Both the position numbers and the translations under genes were made by a program. The notes beneath the pieces are model-generated. The model did no database searches and had not been told where the DNA came from. It saw only the letters and a program-made list of their open reading frames with translations. This document shows, in pieces, positions 1-12,299 of a stretch of 64,000 bases of DNA (position 1 is the stretch's first letter; each line of letters opens with the position of its first letter). Source of the stretch: Zygnema cylindricum (taxonomy: Eukaryota; Streptophyta; Zygnematophyceae; Zygnematales; Zygnemataceae). The stretch is from NCBI GenBank assembly GCA_037447655.1, contig JBBHKE010002842.1:1-64000 (forward strand), in the 5' to 3' direction.

Positions 1-125
1 TTTTGGTACGGAACCTCAATTATAGTCAAGGAAAAATTAAAATCACGTATACTATTTTTGGAAAAAAATCAAAATTTTAAGAACCCAAATTAGTGTCGTT
101 GACACTAATAACGATGCGCGGTGTA
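1..125 (-). mobile_element. Partial MITE, TA/CACCG family, truncated by the window edge
   Basis: The sequence ends in a terminal motif (gacactaataacgatgcgc then ggtgta) and is the reverse complement of the left part of the element at 29,762-30,303, including the shared 'aattttgatttttttcc' interior. Only one end is in the window. Confidence 0.6.
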
Positions 126-175
126 GTTGCATTTCGGCGTAACATCACAATCTTCGTAATGTATTGATACGTGTT

Positions 176-490
176 GTGTCAGACTCGCTGACATGGACAC
201 CAAGTGGATCAAAGATTCAAAGTAGTCGCATTGGATCCAAGATTGTATTGGATGGTGATACCGACTCGCTTCCCATTGGACCGACAAATAGAGGTTGGAA
301 AAAGTCACAAACAGAAAAACTACAGTACAGTCAGTAATGATACCGTTTGGCCGGGGGCCAAATTTTGGAGGAAACTATGCAAAATAATTACCGGGTTTTT
401 AGCCCATTATCACTGCAGTACGGCGTGAGCGGCTTTTGCGCTTGCGATGATTTCGCACGCGTGAAAAATACAGTAATGTTTTTCCGACGT
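176..490 (+). repeat. 5' flank of the first kinase gene, duplicated at 29.7-30.7 kb
   Basis: Blocks here recur in the same order near 29,722-29,760 (gtgacatggacacca) and 30,490-30,720 (actcgcttcccattggaccg, then ccgggtttttag/aac and tacggcgtgaagcg). This stretch lies just upstream of the start codon at 760 and so probably includes the promoter. No coding capacity is recognised in it. Confidence 0.6.
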
Positions 491-759
491 GTAAAATCAG
501 CCTTAGAATTTTGCAGCTGTGTTCGATACGCAGCATGGTACGAAGAAGTACAGTTCTGTACTCTACTGTAGCGCCAGCTGACGCCGAGCAGCATATCACA
601 AACGACAATCACGTGTACGGATTGTGACTTCACGAATCCGTACGAAAAAACGAAAGTCGCAATAGCAAAGAGCGTCCGCAGAGTTAGGGTTTCCTGCTGA
701 GTGCTGCTGACTGTCGTTCTGCTGCTGCACATCCTGTCGTACTGCTCGCCTCGCCCGCC

Positions 760-3700
760 ATGGAGACGACAGAAAGTAGCCACCAGGATGACGCTCTCAG
801 CGCCCTGCGTGCACTCTCTGCCGAAGAAGTGGAAAGTGCCCTCAGAAGCAGGCAATGGCTAGTGATAGTGCATTCTTGGGAAGTCAATTTTGGATGGTTT
901 GAGGGACAAACTGTGCTGATCTTTGTTTTAGGGCCTGACGACAATGTGGCAGATATTGCAATGCAGATGCACAGTATTAACCATCGCCACGTGGCAAAGT
1001 TCATAGGCTGGTGTCGCGAGAGTCGAAGCATTGTGGTGGAGAGACTAGATACAGAGAGATTAAATGAACGATATGAGCTAAGGAGCTGGACATGGCAGAA
1101 TTGTTGTCAAGTAGCAAACCAAGTAGCGTCTATAGCTCTGTATTTTGAAAAACGAGGTATTGGTGTGTTTCTACATCCTGAGCTAATTTTCTCTGATGAT
1201 ACCGATAGCTGCAAGCTCGTTTACTCTCCGTTCCATTTAAAAACCAGCGTTTCTTTATGTGTTCAATTCGGAGAGATGCTTTTCAGAATGCTTTTCGGAC
1301 CAAGTGAGGAAATTTTCACTTATAAAGCTGATCTGGATGGAGAGCTGCATCCTCGTGTCGCCGGATGGCCGAAGGATGCGTTTAAAGAACTCACTCAACT
1401 CCTTTTTGCATGTTTAAAAAACGACATCACAATGGAGAAAGTGGCAGAAGATTTTGACCGCATCAGTCAAAAGACGGTGAGCATCCTCTCCCTGCGTCCC
1501 TCCTACCCCCGGATTTTTGCAACTCTTTTGATTAAAGAAAAGTATCAAATACTGTAGAAAACCCTCAAAAACCCTAGAAAACCCCATAAAACCTGAAAAT
1601 ATAAACCAGGAAGTTAAAACAGGTCTCATTTTTTTCTTTAAAATGCAGTTTTCTAATCAAGTTAGAGCTGCTGAGTTACTGCCAATCTGGTGTAAATATG
1701 TCGCAAGTCTGCAAAAGAATTTAGGGGGGACGATTGAGGGTAGGTCAGACTTTCAGCTTTTCAAAAGTTTTTGGGGGAGGTGTGGAAGGCTTTTGAGAAA
1801 TTTGCGAGGCATTTTTTTGGGGGGGAGGGAAAGGGGGCGGGAGATAGAAGGGAGGGTTTTAGACGTCTCGGCACTTGTAAAGAAGCAACAGGCCCCTTCC
1901 CCATCCTCCACGGGAAGGAAAAAAAGAAGTTACAACCCAGAAAACCACAAAAAAGAAAAATCTTACGAGAAAGTAACACCTGCCGTTGAACTATGTGTTC
2001 CACCCTTTCACAAAAAAGTCGACCCCCTTCTCTCATTACGATGACATGCTTTTTGTACACTGTCTCTTTACCCCATCTCTCGTCTGTACAGCAGAATTCC
2101 CTTCCCCCCATCTACTGTCCGTACATTCAACATCTCCTCTCACCCCCCCACCAAATTACCCCAAAATCTTCCTAGATGCCATCTGAAGCTCCCACAGAAG
2201 TCCTCAAAAGCCCCAAACTCGTCCTTCCCCATATCAACACCTCTCCAACCCCTCTCCCCTCCTCCCTCCCTCCTTCCCCCCTCCCCACACTTCCATCCCC
2301 TCACCTCCCTCCCTCCTTCCCCCCTCCCCCTTCCTCCTTCCCCCCTCCTCCCTCCCCCCTCCCCACTCTTAATTCTCGCAGCTGGTAGCCACCTTTTTCA
2401 CAGAAGGGCGGCTGCCAGCACCTAGGAGAGTATTATCCACTTTTAAGGTGATGGAAGGGATGGAGGGAGAGGGATAGGGAGTTGTTTTGGTAATTCATTG
2501 TAGTTTACGATACGGCAGGATACGGTATGGTTTATAACCGTGTCCCAATTGGCAACTAGAAGGTAGTACTTCTCATGAAGAAGAACAGTACTTCTCATGT
2601 TCTTCTCTTTCTCATGTCAAGTGTATTTACAGCACATGATTGTACGATGCCATACACGAATGAAATATTTAAAGACCTTTTGGGGTTTCTTCAAGTTGTG
2701 GTTTTGTGTCGGTATAATCATTTTTGGACCAAATTTATGGTAATCGGCTTCGTAATTTATATTGACAACTTGTAAGCCAATCTTTATATCTATTTCTACC
2801 CCTTATCTCTGTTCTTATCATTTTCTCACATTTCCGCAGACTCATGAAATGCTCCTCCATTATACCCTTTGGTATGATTCTTCAGAAGACATCGCAAAAT
2901 TAACATACAAATTCTCTCCTTCCAACCTTATTGGGAACGGAGACTCTGCCAAGGTTTACAATAGTGGTCGTGGTCAACGGAATGTGGCCGTCAAAAAGTT
3001 CCTTCCGGATAAAGGTAAAATTTCTTTTCTTCGAGAGGTTCAACTGCTCCATAGTGTACAACATCCTAATATCCTGGAAGTTTTTGGTTTTGATCCTTAT
3101 GGACTGTGTCTAGTGACTGTGTACATGTCAGGAGGCACCTTGCAAGATTATTTTAATAGATCAAGTAATTATGGAAGGCCAGTGCTGACATGGCGAGATA
3201 AAGTACCAATTTGCCGAGAAATGTCTTCAGCTGTGTATCACATGCATAGTTTAGGAGTGGTACATCATGGCTTGAAGCTGGAGAATGTGCTCTTCGACGA
3301 ACATAGAAAAAGCAAAATATATGGTATGGGTTCAGCCATACAAATCCCCGGAAATGAGAGGTTTATCCCTCCATGGGCAGAATTATTCAGTGTTTCAGAA
3401 GACTTAAGACACCAAGTTGCTTCCATTATGTCGCATGTAAGCAAGCATTCAGATGTGTATGCTCTTGGGAGCATTGTTTTGCGGATCCTAACAGGTCAGG
3501 ACGCTTATGAGTTATTGTGTATAATTGAAAACCGTGAGAAGGAGAAGCAAGAAACTAGCGAAGAGGAAAAGAACTGTCCATGTTTGGATATTGCTCGGTT
3601 TGAAGAACTTGTCAAAAGTTTCTGTTCTCACCTAACAAACGTCCCGTTTCCTACGGAGGTAAAGGGAGTAGTTAGGCTTGTGCTCCGTTGCTTGGAATGT

Positions 3701-3874
3701 GAATGTCCGCCTGGGAGTTTAGATGACATGCCTATTTCCACTCAGGAATGCCGGGTTTGTGGGGGAGACTTAATGGTTGCTTTAATCGTAATAGAGACAG
3801 CAATGGATAATCAAGAACTTTTCAAAACCATGTCCAGATTTGGGAAGCACATACTTTATTGGGCCAAAAGTTAA
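760..3874 (+). CDS. Tandem pseudokinase gene with a degenerate second kinase domain
   Basis: Two exons, 760-1476 and 2840-3874, joined in phase 0 (ACG|GTGAGC donor, TTCCGCAG acceptor), give about 583 residues. The start ATG lies in a good context (cgccATGG). Residues 1-239 form one compact kinase-like module of the beta type: the lysine strand reads VLIF, and no HRD or DFG is present. Residues 240-583 form a longer kinase domain that keeps a loop remnant (GNGDSAKVY) and the lysine (VAVKKF). However HRDLKPEN has become HHGLKLEN and DMG has become GMG, so the catalytic and metal-binding aspartates are both lost and catalysis is unlikely. The usual coiled-coil exon of this family is not found downstream; the ORF ends after a diverged C-lobe. 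It could be a regulatory pseudokinase or a decaying pseudogene; the open frames over both exons favour the former. Confidence 0.72.
2215..2372. repeat. Pyrimidine-rich CCCTCC tract inside intron 1
   Basis: A nearly pure C/T low-complexity stretch with CCTCCC and CTTCC units on the + strand, within the intron between the pseudokinase-module exon and the kinase exon. The rest of the intron (1,477-2,839) shows nothing else recognisable. Confidence 0.75.
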
Positions 3875-5736
3875 ATGCTTTCAATGGAAGAGGAGATCTA
3901 GAGCCTAGGTTTAATGCCTGTGGCGCCGAGGAAGGAAATTGAAGATGCCTTCTCCCTCTCCCTTGCCCTTCATCGCTCTCATCCTTCGGCTCGATCGCCA
4001 CCCTCGATTCTTCCTCTTCTCATCCTCTCCCTCCTCTCCCTCCCTACACCTCTTAAAGCCGTATAATACACGTATAGTACGTGGCAACTAAATATAATGT
4101 TTCACGCCGTATTTGACTTTTAGGACTTTTGAACTATGGGCAAATGGGATCCTGGCCTTCAGGGTGAGTCTGAATACCCATGACAGAGTCTTGGGTAGAA
4201 TATTTTAGTAATTTATATCTATAAGTAATAATTTATAATGTGAGTCCCGGATAAAAATGTTTGTCTGGGAAGAGTCGTGCTCGATAAGTTTGTTGACTTT
4301 GAGCGGACCTGTCTTCAAAACTCCAACGACCTGTCTTTTACGGTACCAGTTGTGTACGGTACAGTTGTGCATACAATAAAGGAGAGTACAGTTTAGTACA
4401 GTCTGGTACAGTACATTTTGTAGTGACAGTTATGGCGTGTATCGGGTACATCTGTCCAAAGGCTGTCGGAGCATCAAGAAATCTGATTGGTGAAAAGAAG
4501 GGCGGAGAATAAATAAACATTTGCCCTTAAGAAATGAGATGACTTTAATGAAGGGGTTCCTCAGGAAGAAGATTTTAGGGGACTAAATTGACTCTTAGTT
4601 CAAGGTGAAAAAACAGAGCATTCTAGCGAGAAAGGTCCTACATTCAAAGAGTATCTCAGTTTTACTTGATTTTGTGCATGTATTGCTTTCAAGGAACAGT
4701 AATTATCCAATAACCTGTTCTCACAGTCTCATTCTTTCCTTTTGTTTCCTCTAAAGAATGTTGTATGTTTCGTAACTTCCAGTGTCTTTAATGTCCTTCT
4801 AATTTTTTGTCAATTTTCCGTTTGGTAAGAGCCAGCTCGAAATTCATTTGTGCACTGATAGCTACAGCATTCTAGAAAAACAAACATATTCATCTTCGAA
4901 CAGCTTTTGAAATTTCTAGTGATGCTTATCCGAAAATTTTCTTTTTTTTAATTCTTCGATTGACCATATCGAGGGTGTCTAAATCTTTAATCTCCAGGAT
5001 AGATGGATGTCAGATATCACAACCTCGGAATCTTTGGAAATCATTACAAGAATTATCTTCTAGTGTTAAGATGTGTATGCTGGTGTACATGTCAAGTACA
5101 CACTGTACACAAATATCTATATAAGAAAATCAGTAAAACCAATAAAGAATAAAAAAAAGGGGCCGACTTTATTAAAAAGCGCGATGGTAAACAATCTGAG
5201 TCCATAGGAATAAAAGGAAGTAGCATTGTTAAAACTGAAAAACCCACATGACGAGGGAATAAACAAAAAGGAAAATCAAGGTAAAACCGATGAAAATACG
5301 AAAGAATGGCGGGGAAATCGAAAACACCCAAAAATGAAAACCCCGCAAACAAAACATCAAAGGAAAAAACTAACGCGTAACAAAAAAAACCCCCAACATA
5401 ACTAAAATTTACGGAAAGCAACCACGCAAGTCCCCGAATCCCGGAGGAGCACGAGGAGGAAGTTCCGGAACACGCCGTCGATCCATAACGGCAATAGTTG
5501 ATCGAAGTAATATAGAAGCCAACACCCGTTGTAGGGCCACGGAAAAACGTTGACGAAAAAAAGGACTGAAACAGAAGGGCTCCCAGGTCCCCGCCTCTCG
5601 GACAAGCACCGACCACAAGTACGGAAGAATAGTGAGTATTGACAATTAATGTGATATAGTAAAAAAGTTGACAAATTGGAAAAATGAAAAACATTTGTTG
5701 ATATATCCGGTTGAAAAACTCTGATATTACGTCTTG
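3875..5736. other. Intergenic, no gene recognised; carries a dispersed repeat at ~5,150-5,260
   Basis: No supported coding region. About 5,150-5,260 (gcgatggtaaacaatctgag, then aggaagtagcatt) is similar to 59,845-59,960 in the same orientation. A GTACAG-rich patch lies at 4,340-4,430. Longer open frames on the minus strand here have no recognisable domain. Confidence 0.5.
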
Positions 5737-6534
5737 TAGTGTTGTGTATCAGTAATGATTTGCTGATAACCGATATGGGCCTTTTTTCGGGTAGCCGATA
5801 ATCGGTATATTGGTACGATATATCGTTATTGGTGTTATCGCCGATAAATAACGGGTATTTATCGGTTATTATCGGCACACCGATATCGATAACTATTGGC
5901 AATATCTGTACGGACCGTACAGATAAATGTACGGCGAGTACACTCAATTGTACGTGTTATTCCCCGGACGCGCCGCGGACCCCCTTCCCCCCGATTTCGG
6001 TAAAAAATCGCAATGAATAAATATACGTTTTTACTATTTTATAAAAAACTAATATTTCCTCAAATAAATGCCCCCTGAATCGTCAAAAGATGGTGGCAGT
6101 AGGCTGCAGAAAATGGTGGCAGTCTGACAGATGTGCTCGTTTCATCTGTTCGTCTGTACGTATGTTTTTCGAAAAAGTTTGATTTAAAATTTTACCATGT
6201 AATTTAATTTGTTCGTTTCAATACTATAGTTTTAGAACCATAAAGTATTGTTTTAGATATATTGACGTTTATGTGCTGCGTTGCTCGTAATAGATTTTAG
6301 TTAAACAGATACGGAACAGATACATTATACGGAATACCACGCTATACAAAGTAAATAATATAATACAGTATGTTATACAGTACTATTGTATGCATACTAT
6401 ATTTTTTTAAAGTTATCGCAGATGTGGAATTTGTTGGTCTCTGACCGATATATCGGGACCTTTGACCGTTTGATATCCGATAACTATCGGTATCGGTGTT
6501 ATGGCGATAAATTTTCAAACGATACACAACACTA
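5737..6534. mobile_element. Non-autonomous DNA transposon with TAGTGTTGTGTATC inverted termini
   Basis: The left end TAGTGTTGTGTATC is matched by GATACACAACACTA at the right end. Both subterminal regions are rich in ATCGGTTATCG-type motifs in inverted orientation. The ~800-bp interior has no transposase. Termini starting TAG with repeated ATCGG motifs resemble hAT elements, but I find no matching 8-bp target duplication, so the superfamily is uncertain. Confidence 0.6.
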
Positions 6535-6599
6535 ATAATTTGTATCCCTTTGATATATTTTTTTAAGAGTTTTCCCTTAAGCATGATTCTTTGGCTGGT

Positions 6600-7820
6600 A
6601 CCATGCTATATTCTAATTATTTTGGTACCGTCCAGTATTTTGGTTGTGAAATGGCCCACTTCTCTTAGTTTTCTCAGAAGCTTTCTGCTTAGTTTAGATC
6701 TGAGCCTAATCTAATGCCTCTCAAAAGGCACATTTACATTAACCATTCTAGATTATGCACATCAACAAAAACCCCGAGGATTGCGTAAGTAGAATAAGGT
6801 CTTAAACGGTTTACAGGGGAAAAGGGTAGGGCGTGCAAGATTAAGGGTCAAGGGAATGATATTCAAGTGGAAAATGTCCTGACCATTCGGTCAAAAAGGG
6901 TTAATCAGAGCAATCCTCTCTACAGTTTGGTCAAGGAGTTTACGTGCAGGTCTTTTCATCGCATTTAATCACAAATAGAAATCCAATGGCAACGGATTTA
7001 AAACAGGTAAACTGACATCAACTAGTATTTGGGGCAAGAAAGAAACCATGGATCAAAACTCAACAATTAAACAGGACCATACACCGGCATTTACATATCT
7101 GTACAAGTAATAAATAGGAGTGAATAAAAGGTACTGAATTGCAGGGCAGCTGTCACTTTCCCCTACACTCAATTATATTAAGCATAAAGAACTTTCTTTA
7201 GCAAGAAACAAAACATGAGTCCTAAAAACTCATAAAGTTGCACTACTGGTAAAAGATAAATAGACTACAACTTAAAACTCAACCTAAAGTATCAAAACAA
7301 AAATGAATTTTCTTTCTTTAGCCTCTAGGCACATATGTGCCACTGAATGAAATAAATTTGCCTGTAGGGACATGTAACTGATAAGTTTACACATGTGAGT
7401 TAATAATTTCATATAATGGTTCTTTATATAAATAAAAAACCCATACGTAAAGGTTCTTTATTTAAACAAGGAATCTCCGACTAAGTCTGCTTGAGCTGAC
7501 AGCACATGCTGTCAACATATCCAAATGAGTAACCGTTCGGTTACAAACTTTTCATTTAAGAACTTGAAAGCAAAAGAAACTAACTATACATTTATAATCA
7601 ATTATTGCAAAAACAATCATCACCAATCGCCAAGGTCGTAGCGCGCGAACATCGAATCTTCGTACTGATCCTTTTGCTGCAGTCCATTTGCTTTTCTATC
7701 AGTAACTTGCGGGCTCTCCCAGAAATAAAAGCACCTTCTCCGTGGCATGCACTTAGCATGCACTCTCTTTATTATTGCAGCCACTATTCCTCACCTCTTT
7801 CCCACAGCCTCCATCGGCAT
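6600..7820. repeat. 3' flank of tandem unit A, homologous to the 3' flank of unit B
   Basis: No gene is seen. About 7,020-7,600 matches 20,390-20,960 (shared blocks such as agttgcactactggtaaaag and the near-identical aattattgcaaa stretch), so the tandem duplication extends past the coding ends. The strip 7,650-7,820, read on the minus strand, is a decayed continuation of the coiled-coil exon. Confidence 0.6.
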
Positions 7821-7821
7821 C

Positions 7822-10800
7822 TCACATCGAGCCGGCTACTTTACTCTCTTCTACATTAGTTTCATCGATATGAGCAGCCATAGTCTCCTTTTCTATTATG
7901 TCCTTTACAACTGCCTCCAGTTCTACCTGTAGGTTTAGCTTCTTTTCTTCCTCTGCAGCGATAGCCTGCTCGAAACTCTTCATCTTGTCTCCAAGGTGCG
8001 TGAGCATTTCAAAGTTCTTCGAGCTCACCGCTGTCAATATGTTTTGTTGCAACTCTGAAAGGCTAATTTTCAAAGTTTCTGAACGCTCCAGGACAGCGAA
8101 TAAATCCCGTTGAAGCTTCTCCCGTTTGCTAACCAATATCTGGAAAACCAAAAATGAACAGGCATTTCAGAGTGCCTATAATTTCCAGGTAGTGAAATAT
8201 GGTGAACAAACAAGACCAGCCGAAACATCTATAAAACAGACTATTACTTCAACCACGGAGGAAAATACATCTTCCACAAATTCGTGGCTATAATTTACCA
8301 AGCAAAAGGATTTTTATTACCTGCAAAAAGAGAACAATTGTAATGCAATTCTGAAATTAATGACGTTTCTCTAGTCAGCCTCTGACAGCAAAAAACAATA
8401 ACTTACCTCTAACTCGGCATTAAATTTGGCAAAATTCTCCAAAAACCATTTTCTTCTTTCATTAATTTTCTGATCTTTTGCTGCCAACTGGGCAACATAT
8501 TCCGACTCCACAGATCGAAGGAGGCTAGACTTTCCATGAGCTGATACGTCTGACTTTTCAACATATCCTTTGTTGCTAAACCATTCCAGCTCTTCTAGGG
8601 AAGACAGGAACACTTCCAGGTCGGGCCGACAATCCCAAGTGCGTTCCAAACATCGAAGCAGGAGCCCTACAGTCTTCTGTAAAGCCTCTTTGGGCACTGA
8701 AAAGCTTATTGGATCCAACTTTGAACAGAAATGTCCAATAATCTCCTTAAAATCATCAGGGTTATCCTCCCATCGGCTTTTTAAAGGATGCCCAAAACTA
8801 TCTCCACTTTCTGTGCTGTCGCTAATTTCTTCAGACAGAGTCTCCACAGTGGTACTTTCTTCCATAAAAGCTTCCATTCTTAAGTTAAATTTAATGCTTG
8901 TTTGCTTTTCAAATTTACCTAACAATCTATGAACATCTTGGATACGCTTAATCCCTGTCAGCAGTTGCAGAATAATGAGTCCGAGTCCATATATGTCTGA
9001 ACAAGGACCCACACGTCCAGTTTTTACGGTGTAGGGATCCATATAGCCTAATGTTCCCTTCATGGCAGACATGTTCACCTGGTTCCCTTCACACAATTTG
9101 GCCAAACCCATATCACATATTTTGCTTTTTTTACTGTCATCGAGAAGAACATTCAAAGGTTTCAAGTCTCGATGCACCACTCCTCGACTGTGCATGTACG
9201 CCACAGCAGACGCCATTTCTCGACAGATCCGCAGTTTGTCCTCCCAAGTCAATGCAACTCCTCCTGTTTCTCCGATGCAATCTTGAAGGTTGCCTCCTGA
9301 CATGTACTCACTCACTAAACAGGGTCCACTGGGTTCGAAACCAATCAAAGACAGGATATGAGGGTGCCTTAGTCTGTTAAGGAGCTGGATTTCTTGTCCA
9401 AAATTGCTAATTGCTTTTCCAGGAAGGAGCTTTTTCACGGCTATAACTGTTCCCTTGTGACGGCCCTTGTAAACTTCACCGAAGCCTCCCTTTCCAACCC
9501 TGTTGGAAGAAGAAAAGTTGGCAGTTGCCACTCTTATCTCTTCTGCGGTGATGAGCCAAATGTCTTCTGAGAAGGCGCTGTCAGCCTGCAGTAGAAGCTT
9601 TTTAGGGTTTAGTTTTCGAAACTAATACGTCAACAGAACGCATATGGATGATTGAAAGATGATTATACGCATGAAAAGAAGAAAATGCAAACCAAGAGGT
9701 GAAGACCGGTAAGCAGTGAAAAATACACATTTCCAAAGAATGACTAAAGCTAACATATCTTCATTAACGAGGTATGCTGATTCAAAATCAGAAAAGTTAT
9801 CAGAAGTTTTTTCTGAAATTGCATTTCTGCATGTGATTGAAGACTAAGTTGTAATCCAGATTCATTTTGATCTCATCTGCAGTAATAATCCTCCTACGAA
9901 AAAAAATTGCTCTGTACTTTAACCCCCATTTATAAAACAACAACAGCTTTTACAAAGGTGTACATAACCCAGTAAGTAGATGAAAAAACCCTTATTTCAG
10001 GTAGACAATGAGACACTATATAATAAGATACACTAAAGCACAAAAGACAAAATTGAAATGCTGACCAACACACCAGGATGTGTAACAGATGAGATATGAC
10101 ACAACGTGACAAAAATGAGGTAAATGTTACTCCCAAACAATTCCATGCAGGCATACGATTAAGCTGAAGGTTCCATAGTATTACCAGTGCAAAATCTAAC
10201 AATTTTCAATTTCGAATATCTCCAAATTCCTGTTAAAATTGTAAATTAATCTTAACAAACAGGAATTCATATTCAAGAACAAAAATTTGAATGCCATAAT
10301 TTGGTGAAACATTCAAGATAATTGACTGAATGAAAAACATCATCTGTTTCTATACAACTATAACGTTCATACTACAGGAGGGGGAGGGGGAGAGAGGGAG
10401 GGGAGGGGGAGAGAGGAGAGGGAGAGGGAGAGGGAGAGGGAGAGGGAGAGGGAGAGGGAGAGGGAGAGGGAGAGGGAGAGGGAGAGGGAGAGGGAGAGGG
10501 AGAGGGAGAGGGAGAGGGAGAGGGAGAGGGAGAGGGAGAGGGAGAGGGAGAGGGAGAGGGAGAGGGAGAGGGAGAGGGAGAGGGAGAGGGAGAGGGAGAG
10601 GGAGAGGGAGAGGGAGAGGGAGAGGGAGAGGGAGAGGGAGAGGGAGAGGGAGAGGGAGAGGGAGAGGGAGAGGGAGAGGGAGAGGGAGAGGGAGAGGGAG
10701 AGGGAGAGGGAGAGGGAGAGGGAGAGGGAGAGGGAGAGGGAGAGGGAGAGGGAGAGGGAGAGAGGGAGAGGGAGAGGGAGAGGGAGAGGGGGAGGGAGAG

Positions 10801-12260
10801 GGAGAGGGAGAGGGAGAGGGAGAGGGAGAGGGAGAGGGAGAGGGAGAGGGAGAGGGAGAGGGAGAGGGAGAGGGAGAGGGAGAGGGAGAGGGAGAGGGAG
10901 AGGGAGAGGGAGAGGGAGAGGGAGAGGGAGAGGGAGAGGGAGAGGGAGAGGGAGAGGGAGAGGGAGAGGGAGAGGGCGAGGGAGAGGGCGAGGGAGAGGG
11001 CGAGGGAGAGGGAGAGGGAGAGGGAGAGGGAGAGGGAGAGGGAGAGGGAGAGGGAGAGGGAGAGGGAAAGGGAGAGGGAGGGAGAGGGCAAGAGAGAGGG
11101 CGAGGGAGAGAAACCGAGAGAGATAGTATTAGTGTTTGTTTTTTTTTAAAGATGATAAAAATGGGAGTAAAGAAAGACACCAATATACCACGGGATTAGT
11201 GACGTGTGAGATTCAAAACCAAATAGAAGAAGCACCCACCGAATCGACGACAGACTCATCAGCAAATGAAAAGAAACTTGAAAAAAAAACACCCATTTAC
11301 TAAATGTAAACTTCAAATTGTATTCATCCTGAGATAACAAATCACAGCACCATGTAACGTGATTAAACAAGACAAGGAAGGCACAAAAGGCATGCCGATT
11401 TGACAAAATTATAATGTTAATTGCATTTCCCTTTGTCTGTTTCGCTCTCCTTCTTCCGTTAAACTTTGAGAACAACCTCTTGTAGACAAGGACAAAGGTT
11501 ACCTTAAGCCTTTAGCAAACCCAATAGACAAGAGGAAGTGAAGGAGCAGAGAGAGGATGCCTACTTGCTCGGCCACCACTGCCATTTCACTGATGCTGTT
11601 CATATTTTCTGCCAATTTCTCCATGGTGAGATCACCTTTCAAACATGCAGCAGTGAATCGGGTGAGTTCTTCAATCGCATCATGTGGCCACTTCTTGACA
11701 CGCGGGTCGAGCTTCGCTTTCAGATCAGCTTGTGACTTAACTCTTTCATCCAACAATGTTCCCATAAGCATTTCTCGTAGCATACGCCCAAATAGAAAAC
11801 TTGCATGCCTGGCCGCTAAAGGAAGGTAAACAAGCTTGCTGTGGTCTGCGCCATCAAAAAATATTATTCGAGAATCTATACAAACACCAATACCTCGTCT
11901 TCCGAAATGCAGTGTTACAGACGCTACTTGGTTTGCTATCCGACAGCAATCCTGCCACGCCAAACCTTGTCTTATCCGGTCCTTTAAGCTCACTCCCTCT
12001 CCTCCCTCCACCACAATACTTCTACTGTCACGAGACCAGCCTATGACCTTTGCCACGTGGGGATGGCTGAAACTGTGCATCTGCCATGCCCTTGCTGTCA
12101 CATTGTGATTAGGTTGCAGAACCACCATGGGCGCTCCCTCCAACATCCCCCTGTAGACACACCAATCATCATCATACCAATCGGATAAAATATTCTCGCA
12201 ATTGCCACCGAGGACGTCCTTCACTTGCCTCTGAGTTAGACTGCGGAGGCCTCTGAGCAT
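7822..12260 (-). CDS. Unit A: beta pseudokinase module + active-type Ser/Thr kinase + coiled coil
   Basis: Three phase-0 exons. The module exon runs from the first ATG at 12,260 to 11,565 (CAA|GTAGGC donor); the kinase exon is 9,585-8,407 (CTGCAG acceptor, GAG|GTAAGT donor); the coiled-coil exon is 8,139-7,822. Together they give about 730 residues. The module has no VAIK lysine, HRD or DFG. The kinase has [12 protein letters not shown], the E of GQEI, HRDLKP, CDMGLAK and a GYMDPY segment, so it looks catalytically competent. The ILQLLTG and RPDL...LEELE motifs recall RLCK-IX/U-box kinases. The last exon is a heptad-rich helix (about 105 aa). No signal peptide or transmembrane segment is visible, so it is probably cytoplasmic. 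The 5' end is uncertain: a strong polypyrimidine-CAG acceptor sits at 12,305-12,307, so an upstream exon, possibly the module genes at 13.4-17.0 kb, may be joined. Confidence 0.75.
8407..9585 (-). other. Kinase-domain exon of unit A
   Basis: This 393-aa exon starts directly after a CTGCAG acceptor with the conserved [10 protein letters not shown] lead-in found in the units B and C kinase exons. All canonical residues are present except the phenylalanine of DFG, which is methionine (DMG). The domain continues past the C-lobe into a helical linker of about 60 aa before the donor. Confidence 0.85.
10376..11113. repeat. (GAGAGG)n hexanucleotide array in the unit A intron
   Basis: About 740 bp of nearly perfect GAGAGG repeats, with a few interruptions (gggga near 10,790; ggcgag units near 10,977-11,003; ggcaag near 11,085). 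It lies in the intron between the beta-module exon and the kinase exon. The unit B intron carries a shorter, less regular GA-rich tract at the corresponding place. Long Arg-Gly, Ser-Pro and Ser-Leu open frames across it are artefacts of the repeat. Confidence 0.95.
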
Positions 12261-12299
12261 GGCGTCCGTCTGCACAGTGGTGAGCCCCCACACGCATCC

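Noticed and set aside
4120-4145. Terminus of the hAT-like family (cttttgaactatggg)
   Set aside because: Only about 15 bases match and no second end or duplication is found.
5092-5947. 200-aa and 181-aa minus-strand frames
   Set aside because: Hydrophobic but overlapping in different frames, with no recognisable family; partly inside a transposon end.
10330-11199. Long Arg-Gly, Gly-Glu, Ser-Pro and Ser-Leu open frames
   Set aside because: They are the translation of a (GAGAGG)n array inside an intron; a 6-bp repeat is open in most frames.
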